From Holophaga sp. (lineage in GTDB: Bacteria > Acidobacteriota > Holophagae > Holophagales > Holophagaceae): 64,000 nt of DNA. The stretch lies in contig JADKBC010000002.1 in the NCBI GenBank assembly GCA_016715205.1, positions 1 to 64,000 of the forward strand. The letters run 5' to 3'. The notes beneath the pieces are model-generated. The model was not told the origin of the DNA. It saw nothing but the letters and a program-made list of their open reading frames with translations, and did not search any database. Shown in pieces: positions 45,050 to 55,100 of this stretch (the stretch's first letter is position 1; each line of letters starts with the position of its first letter). The position numbers and the translations under genes were made by a program.

Positions 45050-45775
45050 TCATTGGAATCCACGGCCCAGCTCGAATTGCACAGCCCCCAACAGGGCCGA
45101 AGGACAGGTGACCGCCCGGAGAATGCTCGCGCCAAGGGTCACGGATTGCCATCCCGCCTGGGCCAGCGCGGCGAACTCGTCATCCGTGATGCCGCCCTCG
45201 GGACCATGGGTAATGGCCAGGGGCTCCTTCCTCAAAACCGGATTCAAAGCACCCGTCGCCAGCTCGTAGGCCACCCATTTCTGCGGAGCAGCCCAGGTGA
45301 CTAGCGATTGGAAGGGGATCGGCTCCAGAAGTTCTGGGATGCGGCTGCGGTGGCTCTGCTCGCAGGAAGCCATCACAATGCGGCGCCAACGGTCCAATTT
45401 TGGAGCGATTTTTCGGGGTTCGAATTCGCTGCGGGCGTAAACCACGGGCTGAATCACCGTGGCGCCCAGTTCCACGACGCCGGGTAGCCAATCGTCCCAG
45501 AGGCTCAGTTGGGCAGTGATCGGTAGGCAGGCGTGGATGGGGATCAGAGGTTCCCGGGCCTCAGCGAGCGGTGATACCAGGCGCGCGAGGGCCCTGTCTT
45601 TGGCCAGTTCCGCCAGATCCGCCCGCCAGGGACCGTTGGGCAGAAGCAGTTCCAAGGCACTCCCCGGTTTGACGCGTAACACACTGAGATGGCGCGCCTG
45701 CGGGGCATCCAAGGGCACCAAGGCATTTTCGAGGGCAGGGCCGGCGAAGGGGACCACAAAGCGAGGGAGGCTCAT
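45050..45775 (-). CDS. rsmE: 16S rRNA (uracil1498-N3)-methyltransferase
   Basis: 241 aa SPOUT methyltransferase. The C-terminal knot has ITHGPEGGITDDEF and TLGASILRAVTCPSALLGAVQ, typical of RsmE. The N-terminal PUA-like part opens with RFVVPFAG and ARHLSVLRVKPG. It methylates U1498 in the 30S subunit. Divergent from terC with a very short promoter region. Confidence 0.92.
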   Translation of the reverse strand: MSLPRFVVPFAGPALENALVPLDAPQARHLSVLRVKPGSALELLLPNGPWRADLAELAKDRALARLVSPLAEAREPLIPIHACLPITAQLSLWDDWLPGVVELGATVIQPVVYARSEFEPRKIAPKLDRWRRIVMASCEQSHRSRIPELLEPIPFQSLVTWAAPQKWVAYELATGALNPVLRKEPLAITHGPEGGITDDEFAALAQAGWQSVTLGASILRAVTCPSALLGAVQFELGRGFQ

Positions 45776-45815
45776 GCCTCTAGTTTCGCTTGTTATCCTA
45801 ATTTCAGGAGGCCAT

Positions 45816-46787
45816 GTGTTTGCTGCTCTGCTTCAATCTGCACCTTTATGGGCTTGGCTGGGATTTCACGGATTGGTATTCGTGATGCTGGCGTTGGATC
45901 TCGGGGTGTTCAACCGTAAAATCCATGCACCCACCTTCCGCGAGGCCGCCCTGTGGAGCGGCGTCTGGATCGCGCTGGCACTCATTTTCAACGGGGTGGT
46001 CTTCCATTGGATGGGCCCTCTGAAGGGTACGGAGTGGTTCACGGGCTATGTGCTCGAAAAGAGCCTCAGCGTGGATAACTTGTTTGTATTCGTGATGCTC
46101 TTCACCGCCTTTGGCGTGGAGATGAAGAACCAGCACCGCATCCTTTACTGGGGCATCTTGGGTGCCCTGATCATGCGAGCGGCCATGATCCTGGCGGGCA
46201 CCGCTTTGCTCAACCGCTTTGAATGGATGATGTATGTGTTCGGGGCCTTTCTGGTCTACACGGGCATCAAGATGTTCTTCGTGGAGGAACAGGCCCCGGA
46301 TCCCACCAAGAACGGCCTCGTACGGGTGTTTCGAAAATTCCTGCCCTTTGATCCCGAAGGCGGTCACCAGCATTTTGTAACCAAAAAGAACCATCGACTC
46401 TACGCCACCCCCATGCTGCTGGTGCTCATTTCGGTGGAGGTAACGGATCTGATTTTCGCGGTAGATAGCATTCCCGCCGTGCTCGCCATCACCCGCGATC
46501 CGTTTGTGGTCTACACCTCGAACATTTTTGCGATCCTTGGCTTGCGCAGCCTGTACTTCCTGCTGGCCAAGATGATGGACCGGTTCCATCGGTTGAAGGT
46601 GGGGCTGGCGGTCATCCTGACCTTTGTGGGCATCAAGATGTGCGCAGCCCACTGGCTGAAGACCAGCCTCGGCGTTCCCGATCAAGCCTTGATTCTCACC
46701 TCGCTCATCTTCATTGTCTCGGTGCTGGCGGGAAGCATCATTGCGAGCCTTGCCTGGCCCAGCGAACATCCCAGCGAAAAGCCATGA
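45816..46787 (+). CDS. TerC/Alx-family integral membrane protein
   Basis: 323 aa with about nine hydrophobic helices. The family core is clear: ALDLGVFNRKIH, GYVLEKSLSVDNLFVFVM, FVKTGIKMFF-like segment and VEVTDLIFAVDSIPAVLAIT with conserved acidic residues in helices. AGGAGG (45806-45811) lies 4 nt before GTG 45816 in frame, which decides that start over ATG 45774. TerC proteins are linked to manganese export and metal loading. Overlaps ribF by 4 bp. Confidence 0.9.
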   Translation: MFAALLQSAPLWAWLGFHGLVFVMLALDLGVFNRKIHAPTFREAALWSGVWIALALIFNGVVFHWMGPLKGTEWFTGYVLEKSLSVDNLFVFVMLFTAFGVEMKNQHRILYWGILGALIMRAAMILAGTALLNRFEWMMYVFGAFLVYTGIKMFFVEEQAPDPTKNGLVRVFRKFLPFDPEGGHQHFVTKKNHRLYATPMLLVLISVEVTDLIFAVDSIPAVLAITRDPFVVYTSNIFAILGLRSLYFLLAKMMDRFHRLKVGLAVILTFVGIKMCAAHWLKTSLGVPDQALILTSLIFIVSVLAGSIIASLAWPSEHPSEKP

Positions 46788-47722
46788 AGATCTGGCATCA
46801 CACCCTGGAAGATGCCCCGGCCCGCAAGGGCCCTACGGTGGTCACCCTTGGTAATTTCGATGGCATGCATGCAGGCCATCGCGCCCTCCTGGCCGCCGCC
46901 GTGGGTCGGGCCCGGGAACGCGGCATGCCCGCCGCCGTGGTGACCTTTGATCCGCATCCCACCATGGTGGTGGCACCTGAACGCAAGCCGCGGTTGCTCA
47001 CAACCCTCGCTCAGCGCTTGGCGGTGTTCGAGGCGATGGGTGTGGATATCGCCTGGGTGATCCCCTTCAGCCGCGCCTTTTCCCAGCTCAATTCAAGGCT
47101 GTTCCTGGCCTCTCTGGAAAAGGTGTTAGAGCCCGTGGAATTGCACGTGGGGCGCTCTTTCCGTTTTGGGCGCGACCGCCTTGGGGATCTGTTGGCGCTC
47201 GAGGAATGGGGGCGCGAGATCGGGTGTGTCATTCATCCCCATGCCTTCAAGGCCCATGATGGTGGTTGGCTCTCCAGCACCCGCATCCGGGAGGCCATCG
47301 AGTGGGGCGATGTGGATGAAGCGGCGCGCCTGTTGGGCCAGCCCTTCGTGGTAACCGGCGTCGTGGTGGATGGCGACCGTCGAGGGCGTCATCTGGGTTT
47401 CCCCACCGCCAATCTTCAGTGGGAACAGGAACAGTTGCCCGCCGCCGGTGTGTACGTAACCGAGGTGCGTGGGCCACGGGTGGGTCATCCGCGCCTGGGA
47501 TTGACCAACGTGGGTGAAAAACCCACGTTCCAGGGCCTGGCCTTGAGTGTCGAAACCTTCCTTCCGGATTTCGAAGCGGATCTCTATGGCGCTCGACTTG
47601 AGCTGGCCTTCCTGCATCGCATTCGAGGTGAAGAAAAGTTTGCCGGCGTTGAAGCCCTGCGGGAGCAGATCACCCGGGATGTGGACGCGGGCAAAACCTG
47701 GTGGAGGTCTCATCGTGGGTGA
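46784..47722 (+). CDS. ribF: Bifunctional riboflavin kinase / FAD synthetase
   Basis: 312 aa. The FMN adenylyltransferase domain (about 1-180) has VVTLGNFDGMHAGHRALL, TFDPHP and a late STRIREAIEWGD. The riboflavin-kinase domain (about 185-312) has GDRRGRHLGFPTANL and YGARLELAFLHRIRGE. It makes FMN and FAD in the cytosol. ATG 46784 overlaps the terC stop; it in turn overlaps the MOSC gene. Confidence 0.95.
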   Translation: MKIWHHTLEDAPARKGPTVVTLGNFDGMHAGHRALLAAAVGRARERGMPAAVVTFDPHPTMVVAPERKPRLLTTLAQRLAVFEAMGVDIAWVIPFSRAFSQLNSRLFLASLEKVLEPVELHVGRSFRFGRDRLGDLLALEEWGREIGCVIHPHAFKAHDGGWLSSTRIREAIEWGDVDEAARLLGQPFVVTGVVVDGDRRGRHLGFPTANLQWEQEQLPAAGVYVTEVRGPRVGHPRLGLTNVGEKPTFQGLALSVETFLPDFEADLYGARLELAFLHRIRGEEKFAGVEALREQITRDVDAGKTWWRSHRG

Positions 47723-48362
47723 GGTTTGCATCGCATCGGTACATTTGGGTCGACCCACTGAGTACGTTGATGCCGAGGGTCGAACCTGGCGGACGGCCAT
47801 TGCCAAGCAATCGGTGCCAGGCCCCGTGCGCCTTACCGTGGATGGCCCTGAAGGCGATGACGTAGCCGACAAGCGGCACCACGGGGGTTTTCATCAGGCG
47901 GTGATGGTGTATTCCCGGTCCCACCAGCCCTATTGGCAGGCCCGCCTGGGACTCGAAATCGGCCCCGGAGGTTTGGGCGAGAACCTCAGTCTGGAAGGCC
48001 TGGACGATGACAGCGCCTGTATTGGCGATACCTTTCAGGCAGGCACCACTCGCCTGCAGATTTCTCAGCCCCGGCAGCCCTGCAATACGCTGGCGCGCTA
48101 CTGGCATTGCCCCGAACTGCTTCCAGCCATTTGGGAAACGGCCCGGGGTGGGTGGTATTTTCGGGTGCTGCAGGAAGGCGAGGTGCGACCGGGAGAGGCC
48201 CTGACGCTGTTGGAACGACCCCACCCGGAATGGTCCGTGGCCCGGGTGTTGGGGGCCTTTCGAGATGCGGCGAGCCAGCCTGCCGAAGCCCTGGCGGCAG
48301 CCACCTTGGCGCACCTGACGCCCGGTTGGCAAAGCAAGTTGCGGGAGAGAGCTGGACGCTGA
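47715..48362 (+). CDS. MOSC-domain protein (YiiM-like)
   Basis: 215 aa from GTG 47715, inside the end of ribF. The MOSC core has GDDVADKRHHGGFHQAVMVY, GPGGLGENLSL and the conserved Cys in SQPRQPCNTLARYW. MOSC proteins carry sulfur or bind molybdenum cofactor; YiiM-type ones reduce N-hydroxylated compounds. Its stop TGA shares a base with the next ATG (TGATG). Confidence 0.88.
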   Translation: MGEVCIASVHLGRPTEYVDAEGRTWRTAIAKQSVPGPVRLTVDGPEGDDVADKRHHGGFHQAVMVYSRSHQPYWQARLGLEIGPGGLGENLSLEGLDDDSACIGDTFQAGTTRLQISQPRQPCNTLARYWHCPELLPAIWETARGGWYFRVLQEGEVRPGEALTLLERPHPEWSVARVLGAFRDAASQPAEALAAATLAHLTPGWQSKLRERAGR

Positions 48363-50107
48363 TGCCCAAAAAACTGGTCCTGGTCGCCCTGCATCTGGAA
48401 GCCTCGGCCCGGGCCGTGCCCCTAGGCCCGGCCATGCTGGCTTCGGTGCTGAAACGGGCATTCCCCGTTCAAGTGGAAACACGCATCGTGGACTTGTTCC
48501 TGCAACAATCCGCCGAGGCCTGCGCCGAGGATATTCTTGCTTCAAGCCCAGACTGGGTGGGGTTTTCCGTCTACGTATGGAATCGGGCCTTGGCCAAGGA
48601 GATCGCCCGGATTCTGCGGCGCCGAAAACCATCAATCCTGCTTATGGCAGGCGGTTCAGAGGCCACGGCGGATCCCGAAGGAATTCTCTGCGAAGGTTTC
48701 CTGGATCTAGTGCTGCCGGGCGAAGGCGAAGAACTCATTGTCGAGGTGGTGGGCAAGCTGCTGCAGGGAGGCCTTCCCGCCGAGTTTCGCGACACCCTTC
48801 AGCCAGCCCCTGTGAAGGACTTGGCCACCCTGCCTTCGCCTTACCTGGAGGGCAGCCTGGACCCTGCGGCCTATGCGGGGATGCTGTGGGAGTTGTCCCG
48901 GGGTTGCCCCTTCCGCTGTGATTTTTGTTTCGAGTCCCGAGGTACCGAAGGCACCCGCCGCGTGCCCATGGAACGCGTGAAGGCGGAGCTGAAGCTCTTC
49001 GAAGCCTGCAAGGTCAGCCAGGTATTTGTGTTGGATCCCACCTTCAATTTTGATAAACGCCAGGCCAAGGAAATCCTGCGGTTGATTGCTGCCGAAGCCC
49101 CGGCCATCCACTTCTTTTTTGAAATTCGCAGTGAGTTCATCGACAAGGAATTGGCCAAGCTCTTTGCCGCCGTGCGCTGCACCTTGCAGATCGGGATGCA
49201 GAGTGCCCATGATGCCGTGCTGCGTAAGATCAACCGGAGCATGGACCTGGCCGATTTCGAGGCCAAGGTGCTGCTGCTGCACCAGGCGGGTGCCACCTAT
49301 GGCTTTGATTTGATCTACGGGCTGCCGGGAGACAGTTTCCAGGGCTTCCAGGCCAGCGTGGATTTCGCCCTGAGTTTGGCCCCCAACCACGTGGACATCT
49401 TTCCTCTTTCGGTGCTGCCGGGCACGCGGCTGCATGAAACGGCACCCGAGTTGGGTCTCCAGCATCTGCAGGGAATTCCTTATACCGTGATTGCCGCGCC
49501 GGGCTTCAGCGCCGCTGATATGCACGCGGCAGCCCGATTGGCCCAGGCCTGTGATGTGATGTACAACCAGGGGAAGGCCGTGCCCTGGTTTGGGTTGGTG
49601 CTGGGCTGGCTGGACTGGGCGCCTTCTGAGCTGTTTGGGCGCTTTGCCGATTTCCTCGACACCCATGCCGATCCCGATATCACCGCCCTTCAGGCAGCCT
49701 TCCTCCATTCCTGTTTTGGGGAACCGAAACAGGCCGAGGTGGTGGCGGACATGGTCACCTATTTTGGATATTCCGGCGCCTTGATCGAGGCGGCTGCCCG
49801 GGCCCCGGAAGCGTCGATTCCCCTGGCGTGGCTGCGCAGCCAAACGCGGCTGGCGACCTTCCATCACGACCCCCAGGCCCTGGTGGCGCAGCTGCAGGCG
49901 GGGATCACGGAACTGGAGGATCTGGCCTGCGTATTGCCCTCGAATCCGTGTGAAGCGCTGCTTCATGTGGCGGACGGAGAAACGCTCCTAAGGATCGTCA
50001 CCACCGCCGAAGGCCAAGCCTACCGAATGTTCCAGGAGGATTTCGAGCACACCCAGGAAGAGGTGGCCCAATTCCTTCAAACGGTGGTTTTTTCAGGGGA
50101 GGCCTAG
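48362..50107 (+). CDS. B12-binding-domain radical SAM protein of unknown function
   Basis: 581 aa. An N-terminal B12-binding-like Rossmann domain (about 1-140: LVLVALHLEASARAV, GEGEELIVEVV) lacks the DxHxxG cobalt-ligand motif. The radical-SAM domain has its cluster at C182, C186, C189 in CPFRCDFC. FGFD-like and DIFPLSVLPGT segments are typical of B12/rSAM proteins, and the C-terminal 170 residues are helical. Substrate unknown. Co-transcribed with ribF and the MOSC gene. Confidence 0.85.
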   Translation: MPKKLVLVALHLEASARAVPLGPAMLASVLKRAFPVQVETRIVDLFLQQSAEACAEDILASSPDWVGFSVYVWNRALAKEIARILRRRKPSILLMAGGSEATADPEGILCEGFLDLVLPGEGEELIVEVVGKLLQGGLPAEFRDTLQPAPVKDLATLPSPYLEGSLDPAAYAGMLWELSRGCPFRCDFCFESRGTEGTRRVPMERVKAELKLFEACKVSQVFVLDPTFNFDKRQAKEILRLIAAEAPAIHFFFEIRSEFIDKELAKLFAAVRCTLQIGMQSAHDAVLRKINRSMDLADFEAKVLLLHQAGATYGFDLIYGLPGDSFQGFQASVDFALSLAPNHVDIFPLSVLPGTRLHETAPELGLQHLQGIPYTVIAAPGFSAADMHAAARLAQACDVMYNQGKAVPWFGLVLGWLDWAPSELFGRFADFLDTHADPDITALQAAFLHSCFGEPKQAEVVADMVTYFGYSGALIEAAARAPEASIPLAWLRSQTRLATFHHDPQALVAQLQAGITELEDLACVLPSNPCEALLHVADGETLLRIVTTAEGQAYRMFQEDFEHTQEEVAQFLQTVVFSGEA

Positions 50108-50208
50108 CCCACCCCTGACGGTGATCACGCTTTTTCCACCTGGGGTCGCCCCTCCTTCACAATAGAGGTTGGCGCGGCCGTCGGGTGCGGCGTGCGAAGG
50201 AGTCGGCG

Positions 50209-52017
50209 ATGTCCCACCGTGTGGTCGAGTGCGTTCCCAACTTTTCCGAAGGCCGTGACATGGCCAAGATGCGGCTCATCACCGAAGCCATCGAAACCGT
50301 GGCAGGCGTGAAGTTGTTGGACGTGGATCCAGGCGCGGACACCAACCGCACGGTAGTCACCTTCGTAGGTGATCCCGATAGCGTGGTGGAAGCCGCCTTC
50401 CGTGGCATCAAGCGCGCCAGCGAAGTGATCGATATGCGCACCCATTCCGGCGCCCACCCCCGCATGGGCGCCTGCGATGTGTGCCCCTTCATCCCGGTCG
50501 AAGGCATGACCATGGAAGACTGCGCCGAGCTGGCGCGGCGCCTGGGCAAGCGGGTGGGTGAGGAACTGGGCATTCCTGTGTTCCTTTACGAACAGGCCGC
50601 CGCCATTCCGGAACGTCAGAACCTGGCTGTGGTGCGCAAGGGCGAGTACGAAGGGCTCGAAGATAAACTCAAGGACGCCAGCTGGTTGCCTGATTTTGGT
50701 CCCGCCACCTTCGTTCCCACTTTTGGTGCGCTCATTACGGGTGCCCGCGAATTTCTCATTGCCTACAACATCACGCTGAACAGCCGCGACAAGGCCCATG
50801 CCACCGATATCGCCTTCGAACTGCGCGAGAAGGGCCGCGTGGCGCGGCGCGGGCAGACCAATGCGTTTTATTCCAGCGGCAAGGAACTGAAGTATGCCGA
50901 AGGCTGTTTCCCCTGCGGCAATTGCGCAGAGGATTTCAGCACCTTCGAGGCCCTGGAAGCTCACTGCCAGGCCACCCACGGGTATGATCTGCGCCGTCTG
51001 CTCAAGCTCAACGACATCGATTCTGCCAAGGGTGTGATTGGCCAGAAAGCCTACAAGGCGGGGCTCTTCCGCGAATGCAAGGCCATCGGCTGGTACGTGG
51101 AAACCTACAAACGCGCCCAGCTATCCATCAACCTCACCAATTACAACGTGACCAGCACCGTGGATGTGCTGGAGGCCACTCGGCGCATGGCCGTGGCGCG
51201 CGGACTGGTGGTGACCGGGAGTGAGATCGTAGGCCTCGTTCCCTTCAAACCCTTGTATGACGCGGGCCAGCACTACCTGCGCCTGCAAGGGAAATCGCCC
51301 TTCGTGCCGGTGGAGGATGTGCTGGAGAATGCCGTCTTCAGCATGGGCCTTTCAGATGTGGCGCCCTTCGAGATCGACAAGAAGGTGTTGGGCCTGCCCA
51401 AGCGTTATGAGAACGGCCTCATGGCCATGAAGGTTACGGATTTCGTTACCGAAGTGAGCCGCGACACGCCCGCCCCCGGTGGTGGCAGCATCGCCGCGCT
51501 CGCCGGCGCATTGGGGGCAAGCCTTGCCAGCATGGTGGCCAATCTCACCAAGTCCCAGGGCCACAGCGCCACCCTGCAGGCTGCCGCCGAGCAGGCCCAT
51601 CGCGTGAAAGCCGCCCTGGTGCTGGCGGTGGACGATGACACCAATGCTTTCAATGCCTACATGGAGGCTCGCCGTCTTCCGCAGACCACGGCCGCTGAAA
51701 AGACTGCCCGGGAGGCTGCCATGCTGGATGGCCTCAAGATCGCTGTGAATGTGCCTTTCCAAACCGCTGCCCATAGCTTCGAGGCCATGCAGGCCGCGGC
51801 CGTGGTGATCGAACACGGCAACCCTGCCTCCATCACCGATGGCATGGTGGGCGTGCAGATGGGCTTCGCCGGTGTGCGCGGGGGCATCTGGAATGTGCTC
51901 ATCAACCTCAAGGACATCAGCGATGCTGAGTACAACGCCAGACATGAAGGCCAAGTGCGAAAAGCTGTTGGTGGACGCCATTGGCCTGATGGACCGGGCC
52001 ATCAGCGAAGGCGATAA
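50209..52017 (+). CDS. ftcD: Bifunctional glutamate formimidoyltransferase / formimino-THF cyclodeaminase, frameshifted near the 3' end
   Basis: The formiminotransferase part (about 1-400) opens ECVPNFSEGRD and has RTHSGAHPRMGA. The cyclodeaminase part (about 408 on) has TPAPGGGSIAALAGAL. It degrades formiminoglutamate from histidine to 5,10-methenyl-THF. Residues 233-257 hold a C2H2-like zinc-finger pattern (C236-x2-C239-x12-H252-x4-H257). After NLKDISDAEYNA an extra A near 51940 shifts the frame; without it the protein would end MKAKCEKLLVDAIGLMDRA...MLAK at 52045. AAGGAG supports ATG 50209. Confidence 0.9.
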   Translation: MSHRVVECVPNFSEGRDMAKMRLITEAIETVAGVKLLDVDPGADTNRTVVTFVGDPDSVVEAAFRGIKRASEVIDMRTHSGAHPRMGACDVCPFIPVEGMTMEDCAELARRLGKRVGEELGIPVFLYEQAAAIPERQNLAVVRKGEYEGLEDKLKDASWLPDFGPATFVPTFGALITGAREFLIAYNITLNSRDKAHATDIAFELREKGRVARRGQTNAFYSSGKELKYAEGCFPCGNCAEDFSTFEALEAHCQATHGYDLRRLLKLNDIDSAKGVIGQKAYKAGLFRECKAIGWYVETYKRAQLSINLTNYNVTSTVDVLEATRRMAVARGLVVTGSEIVGLVPFKPLYDAGQHYLRLQGKSPFVPVEDVLENAVFSMGLSDVAPFEIDKKVLGLPKRYENGLMAMKVTDFVTEVSRDTPAPGGGSIAALAGALGASLASMVANLTKSQGHSATLQAAAEQAHRVKAALVLAVDDDTNAFNAYMEARRLPQTTAAEKTAREAAMLDGLKIAVNVPFQTAAHSFEAMQAAAVVIEHGNPASITDGMVGVQMGFAGVRGGIWNVLINLKDISDAEYNARHEGQVRKAVGGRHWPDGPGHQRRR

Positions 52018-52146
52018 ACGCTTGGAGGCCATGCTGGCGAAGTAGGCCTGGAATTCCTTAGCTTCTTTTTGGCTAGTTCGGCCTAGACACTCCAGGGGGG
52101 AGTAAGGTGGAGGCATCCACCCAAAGTCCCCATGATCGGAGTTGCC

Positions 52147-55100
52147 ATGTCTACGGCCCGCAGCCTGCTGACGGCTTTTCTCGTTTTTTCATTGGGAGGG
52201 CCGGGCCTTCACGCTCAGCGCCGCCGGGGTGAGGCCGTCCCTGCGGATCCCCAAACCCAGGCTACCAATGCGTCCCAGGGCCAGCCCGCCATGGGCCTTG
52301 TGCTGAAGGAAGAGGCAGGGCGATTCAAGGTGGTGAGCGTGGTCCCTGGGTCCCCGGCGGAAACCGCTAGGGTTCAGCCGGGCGATGTGATCGTCGGCGT
52401 CGGGGGTGGGACGGTAAATGATCTGCGCCACCTGCAGCGGCTGGTGGCAATCTCTCACCTAAGAGGACTAAAAATCAGCTTGGAACTCGAACGTGCTGGC
52501 CGCCTGCTGACGGTGCAGGTGGGTTCGGGCCTGATGGCAGGCCCTATGGCGGGGGCCTCCGCAACCGCCCCCAAGGTCGTCGCGCCTGCACCGGGTCAGG
52601 GTTTCAACCTGCTTCGTTATGCCGCCCCGGATCCGCGCACGGGGGAGGTGGTGTGTTGGGGCGATTACGACCCCACCTATCCCACGGGCCCCTTGCCCTA
52701 CGAGGCCCTTCTGGCGGAAGCCCTGCGCAATCCCGCACCGTCCTTTTCCCTGGAGCCGACCCCCGCCGGAAGGCAAGCCGGGCGGGACTTGGATCAGCGC
52801 GTGGCTGCCGATGCCTTGCGCCTGGGTCGGGATCCAGCCTACGTCCAGACCTACGCCCAGCGCCTGTTGCAGGTAGTGGGGACAGATCTCGCCCAGCGTC
52901 CGGACGGGCAGCGCTTTGCCAAGCGGTGCGGGGCCGTTTTTGGTCTGACCCCGGCGGAGGCCATGGATGTATTGCAGCCTGAGCGCGCCCAAAAAACCCG
53001 TGGTGAGGCTGGTGTAATGGCTCTGATGGCAAAGGCGCTGAAGAACCTCGGCACGCCGGGCACTTCGGAGGCGCTGACACGCATGCTGGGAGGAGATACC
53101 TGGGGTGCGGTGGATCTATTAGGCGTAGGCACGGAAGTCCGTCGGTTGAAGGATGAGGTCAATTCCGGGCGCATGCCCAAGGAACAGGGCTCCCTGCTCA
53201 TGCAGGGCCAGATCTGGGGAGCCTTCCTGGTGAATGCGGGCGTGAATCCGGCGACCGTGAACAGCGAACGGAATCGACGCGGCCCCGCAGGTTTTTTGCC
53301 ATGGGCCCAGGAACGCTTCACCACCTGGATGGCCGACAAGGTCGGGAAGGGCATGTTCCACGGCCTCGTGGTCGGGGAAGAGGCACTGCACCGGCTCTAC
53401 CCGGGCCTTCCCTCCCTTCAGCTCGAACCTATTTGTCTGGATGGTCTCGACCCGAAATCCGCCCTGGCGCAAACCTTCATGCGGGCCGATGTGGCCCTGA
53501 AATCCATTCTTGCCCTGCCGGATGTGGCGGATCGCATTCCTGGGCACCGCAGCCAGGCGGAGTACCATCAGGCCTTCCTCGCCCAACATGGGAAGGGCGG
53601 CAGTGGCGGCGGGCTGCGGGCGCGCACCTGGCTGCAACCCGGAGCCGTGGAATTGCGGGTTGATCCCCAGGGCACGCTGGTGCAGTTCGGCGAGGCGCGC
53701 ATCGGAATCCGCAGTCAGATGTTGGAAGGCGGCGCCGCTTCGCTTCAACAGGAAGGATTGAACGCCTACGCCGCTGAAATCAGTTCGCGGTACGAGGCCT
53801 ACGCCAAGGTCGAACCGGAATTGCATCGATTGCGGGAAGCCGCCAAGGTGCTGGCCTTGGCCCGTTGGGTGCGTGCCAAGGGGGTGGTGCTGCGACCCTC
53901 CTTTGGGAATTCGGAGACCGCCTTGGGCATGGTGCCTAAGGGTTTTGTCCAGGCCACCTTCTTGATGGAAGGCGATCGTCTTTACCTTCAGCCCGCGGCC
54001 GTGGGCGGTGTGGATTTCTCACCCCAGGTCGGTGAAGCCTGGGTGCAGGTTCAACCCCAGGCGGGAGTTGTGCCCAGCGCCCTTGGGCAGTTGCAGGCCA
54101 GCGCCGCCCTGGCGGGACAGGCGGCCGATGCGGCTCTGGCGGGGGATTTGACTGGGGCGCGGGAACTGGCCCAGCGCAGCGCCGATGCCATGACCGGCCG
54201 GTTGCAAGGAGGGTTGGTGCCGGGGCTTCCCATGCCAACGGCTGCGGAAGCTTTCCCCATGGCTCAAGCCAGCACGGGCCTATTGGGGCGGGTGCAGACC
54301 GCCACCGTCCGTCTGCAAAAGGCTGCCCCGGGAACGCCGGAAGCCGAAGAAGCGCGGGTGGAATTACAGGGGTTGCGAGTTCAGTCCCAGCAATTGGTGG
54401 CCAAGCCTCGCATGGCCTCGCAAGTGGTGGCCATTCTCAGGGCGCCAGGGCCGCTGCCCTTGGCCCCCATTGCGTCTGCGCCGGAGCCCACCCCGGCCCC
54501 CGTTCCGGCCAAGGCTGCGCCCATGAGCGCCGAGGACCGGCGCCGCCTTTTGGAAGAGACCACGGCCCTGCGTTCGGAACTCTGCCGCATTCGTGCCCAG
54601 TTCCGGAAGTTGAATGCCAATATCCAGGCCGACCAGACTCAACGCCAGAGCTGGGAGCAGGAAGTGGACGATGCCTACAATCGGGCCTGGGAGCGCCTCA
54701 CCAAGGACATCATGGTGGATGCCTTTTCCGGCGTGTTGACCAGTCGTTGGAACCAAGTGGTGGGCAAGGGCCTGCGGACGCCCGAGGAGCGGGCCAAGCT
54801 CGCCAAGGCCACCCAGCTGCTCAAGTACATGGAGGTGGCCAAGAACTATCAGGATTTCGCCGAATGGGCCAACCTGGAATCCGTGGACGCGAAGTACATT
54901 CGCGAAGGTCTGACACAGGTCTTCGGCCTGGTGGATGGCGAGGAAGTGACGCGCAAGATGCTCGTACGCTGGCTTAAACGGCCCATTCCCAAGGGCGCCA
55001 CGGAATACTACGACGCCGCCAAGGCCGTGGTGGATACCGCCTTCGATCTTACGGCCGAAGGTTTCGCCTGGGCCCGCATGCGCCAATTGAATCGCAATAG

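Noticed and set aside
48707..49966. Long antisense frame opposite the radical-SAM gene
   Set aside because: Same shadow pattern (Gly/His/Gln/Arg-rich); the plus-strand gene has clear motifs and coupling.
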